DNA of 64,000 nucleotides. Source: Dictyoglomus sp. NZ13-RE01 (lineage in GTDB: Bacteria; Dictyoglomota; Dictyoglomia; Dictyoglomales; Dictyoglomaceae). Where the stretch lies: NCBI GenBank assembly GCA_002878375.1, contig NIRF01000009.1, positions 23,404 to 87,403 of the forward strand, written 5' to 3'. The position numbers were made by a program, and so were the translations under genes. Positions 62,733-64,000 of this stretch are shown piece after piece. The stretch's first letter is position 1, and each line of letters opens with the position of its first letter. The notes beneath the pieces were generated by a model, which did no database searches, was not told where the DNA came from, and saw only the letters and a list, made by a program, of their open reading frames with translations.

Positions 62733-62912
62733 ATGGAAGGATTAGGTCCTGTAGGATATTGTATATGTCCTAAATGTGGTTATAAAAAGGAGCATGTTCC
62801 TGGAGTTCCATGTAGAGAGGAGAGATGTCCAAAATGTGGTTCGGTTTTAGTAAGGGAAGGATCAGAACATCATAAGTTGATTGAGGAAAGGAGAAGAAAA
62901 AATGAAGGGTAA
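62733..62912 (+). CDS. Small zinc-ribbon-like protein upstream of mrp
   Basis: The 59-residue protein MEGLGPVGYCICPKCGYKKE has two Cys groups (CICPKCG and CREERCPKCG), a zinc ribbon or metal site, and a charged C-terminal helix (EGSEHHKLIEERRRKNEG). GGGAGG precedes its ATG. Its end overlaps the start of mrp by 11 bases, which couples translation. Small Cys-rich partners of Mrp are common in anaerobes, but their function is not known. Confidence 0.72.
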   Translation: MEGLGPVGYCICPKCGYKKEHVPGVPCREERCPKCGSVLVREGSEHHKLIEERRRKNEG

Positions 62913-63681
62913 TATTAAACATAAGATAATAGTTATGAGTGGAAAGGGAGGGGTAGGAAAAAGCACTTTTTCTGCAAATCTTGCAATTGCTTTTGCATTG
63001 AAAGGTTACGAGAATAAAGTAGGGATTTTGGATGCGGATATACATGGTTATAGCATTCCTAAACTTTTTAATATGAATTCAGAGAAAATGTATCAGTATG
63101 ATGAGGGGATTATACCTGCAAGTGGTCCCTTAGGAATTAAAGTAGCATCTGCTGGTTTTTTAGTGAAGGATGAGGACTCTCCAATAATTTGGAGAGGACC
63201 TTTAAAAGCACAGTTAATAAGACAATTTATATCGGATATTGCATGGGGGGATTTGGAATTTTTGATCATTGACCTTCCCCCAGGAACTGGTGACGAGCCT
63301 CTAAGTATTGCACAAGAACTACCAAATCCTGATGGAGCTATTATTGTTACTATTCCCTCAAAAGTCTCTGAAAAAGTAGTAAGAAGGTCTGTAAATTTTG
63401 CAAAAGCCCTTAATTTGCCAGTAATTGGAATTGTAGAAAATATGAGTGGCTTTGTATGCCCATACTGTGGAAAAAGGGTGGATATTTTTGGTAGTGGAGG
63501 GGGCGAAAGTATAGCAAGAGATTTAGGAGTACCATTCTTGGGAAAAATTCCTTTAGATGTAAGAATAAGTGAGAGTGGGGATGTAGGACATCCCTTCCTT
63601 CTTGAAGATAAAGATTCTGAAATTTCAAAAAGTTTTTTGGATATTGTAGAGAAAATTGAAAATTTTGTAAGAGAGAAATAG
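62902..63681 (+). CDS. mrp: Mrp/NBP35-family iron-sulfur carrier ATPase
   Basis: The 259-residue P-loop protein has the deviant Walker A SGKGGVGKST (13-22), GILDADIHGYSIP, IDLPPGTGDEP, and the CPYC pair (Cys186, Cys189) that binds a bridging [4Fe-4S] cluster in the dimer. It loads clusters onto apoproteins. I start at ATG 62902 behind AAAGGAG instead of the earlier TTG. Its position behind a Cys-rich small gene suggests a joint cluster or metal role. Confidence 0.88.
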   Translation: MKGNIKHKIIVMSGKGGVGKSTFSANLAIAFALKGYENKVGILDADIHGYSIPKLFNMNSEKMYQYDEGIIPASGPLGIKVASAGFLVKDEDSPIIWRGPLKAQLIRQFISDIAWGDLEFLIIDLPPGTGDEPLSIAQELPNPDGAIIVTIPSKVSEKVVRRSVNFAKALNLPVIGIVENMSGFVCPYCGKRVDIFGSGGGESIARDLGVPFLGKIPLDVRISESGDVGHPFLLEDKDSEISKSFLDIVEKIENFVREK

Positions 63682-63699
63682 GGGAGAAAAAATTCCCCT
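63680..63699 (+). terminator. Weak terminator after mrp
   Basis: AGGGGA and TCCCCT pair around a short A-rich loop directly after the mrp stop, followed by CCCTCTTTT. The stem is only six bp, so confidence is limited. Confidence 0.4.
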
Positions 63700-63791
63700 C
63701 CCTCTTTTAAAATTTTGTCCTTTTTCTCCCCCTTTGCAATCAAACCTCTTTTTATGATACTATATACTTAGTTTTTAGGGGGAGAATTGGG

Positions 63792-64000
63792 ATGAAGAAA
63801 TTAAAAGTTTTTTGATATTTTTTAGCCTTCTAATCATAACCTCTATCTTTCCTCAGGTTAATTATGAAAATAGTTTAAAGATTGTTATAGATAAAGACTA
63901 TCCACCATTTACCTTTATAAATGAAAAAGGACAGCTTGTTGGAATTTCTGTAGATTTTTGGAGGCTCTGGAGCGAAAGAATGGGAATTAAGGTAGAATTA
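63792..64000 (+). pseudogene. Periplasmic binding/sensor protein, frameshifted start, runs off window
   Basis: ATG 63792 behind GGGGAGAA begins MKKLKVF and meets TGA. With one more T in the six-T run (63808-63813) the frame becomes MKKLKVFLIFFSLLIITSI, a normal signal peptide, followed by NSLKIVIDKDYPPFTFIN, EKGQLVGISVDFWRLWSE and further bound-ligand fold to the window edge. This family-3 solute-binding domain with its W..W pattern is common at the front of sensor kinases and cyclic-di-GMP proteins. The rest of the gene is outside. A TTG at 63812 is a poor alternative start. Confidence 0.6.

Noticed and set aside
63093-63743. A 216-codon minus-strand frame over mrp
   Set aside because: It lies opposite the Walker A and CPYC-bearing mrp gene and shows no domain of its own.

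Overview
The window is AT-rich and gene-dense, with short spacers, frequent 1-20 base overlaps and strong GGAGG-type ribosome sites. Its gene content suggests a saccharolytic anaerobic thermophile: several sugar ABC transporters, glycosidases of families GH2, GH4, GH31 and GH44, a flavodiiron protein, HD-GYP signalling proteins, an orphan pseudopilin and IS200/IS605 elements. Overall it looks like Dictyoglomus. That assignment is an inference from style and content; no rRNA or other phylogenetic marker is present.

Layout. 1-18.4 kb is a carbohydrate block. It holds a broken LarA-like gene; a rightward operon of binding protein, two permeases, GH31 alpha-xylosidase-like enzyme and FucI-like isomerase; then, leftward, a GH4 glycosidase, a second three-gene sugar transporter, and an Opp-type transporter with its ATPases. 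The second sugar transporter is bracketed by an 87-bp direct repeat made of the oppF end joined to the GH4 start, so it probably arrived between two formerly adjacent genes. 18.6-20.2 kb is a restriction-modification pair. 20.3-28.6 kb holds envelope and unknown genes, a perfect parS-like palindrome at 23715, and two cyclic-di-GMP proteins. 28.7-37.7 kb holds an ImmA-type peptidase, a flavodiiron protein, iscS-mnmA, a MarR-controlled heterodimeric ABC exporter and cysK. 37.8-39.6 kb is a second restriction-modification pair. 39.7-45.3 kb holds a phosphotriesterase-like hydrolase, a pseudopilin, GH2 beta-mannosidase, a PsbP-like protein and isocitrate dehydrogenase.

45.25-57.6 kb is a decay zone. 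It has two TnpB elements with degenerate tnpA, remnants of a ferritin and a polysaccharide deacetylase, a DUF1284 gene with an in-frame stop, a frameshifted GH44 lipoprotein, a dehydrogenase whose 5' end was replaced by a TnpB element, and a ruined nadE. Intact among these are an rlmI-like gene, a probable 6S-like RNA, and a UroD-like methyltransferase with a RACo-like corrinoid activator.

57.8-61.2 kb is the most system-like unknown: a leftward cluster of a NifX-like protein, a 30-residue membrane peptide, an ArsR repressor, a ferredoxin, an HdrA-like fragment and a DGC zinc-binding protein, divergent from an NRAMP metal transporter. Two related operators lie on the cluster promoters. The window ends with glnA, divergent from a zinc-ribbon/mrp pair, and the start of a periplasmic binding or sensor protein.

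All family calls come from reading motifs by eye; no database search was run.
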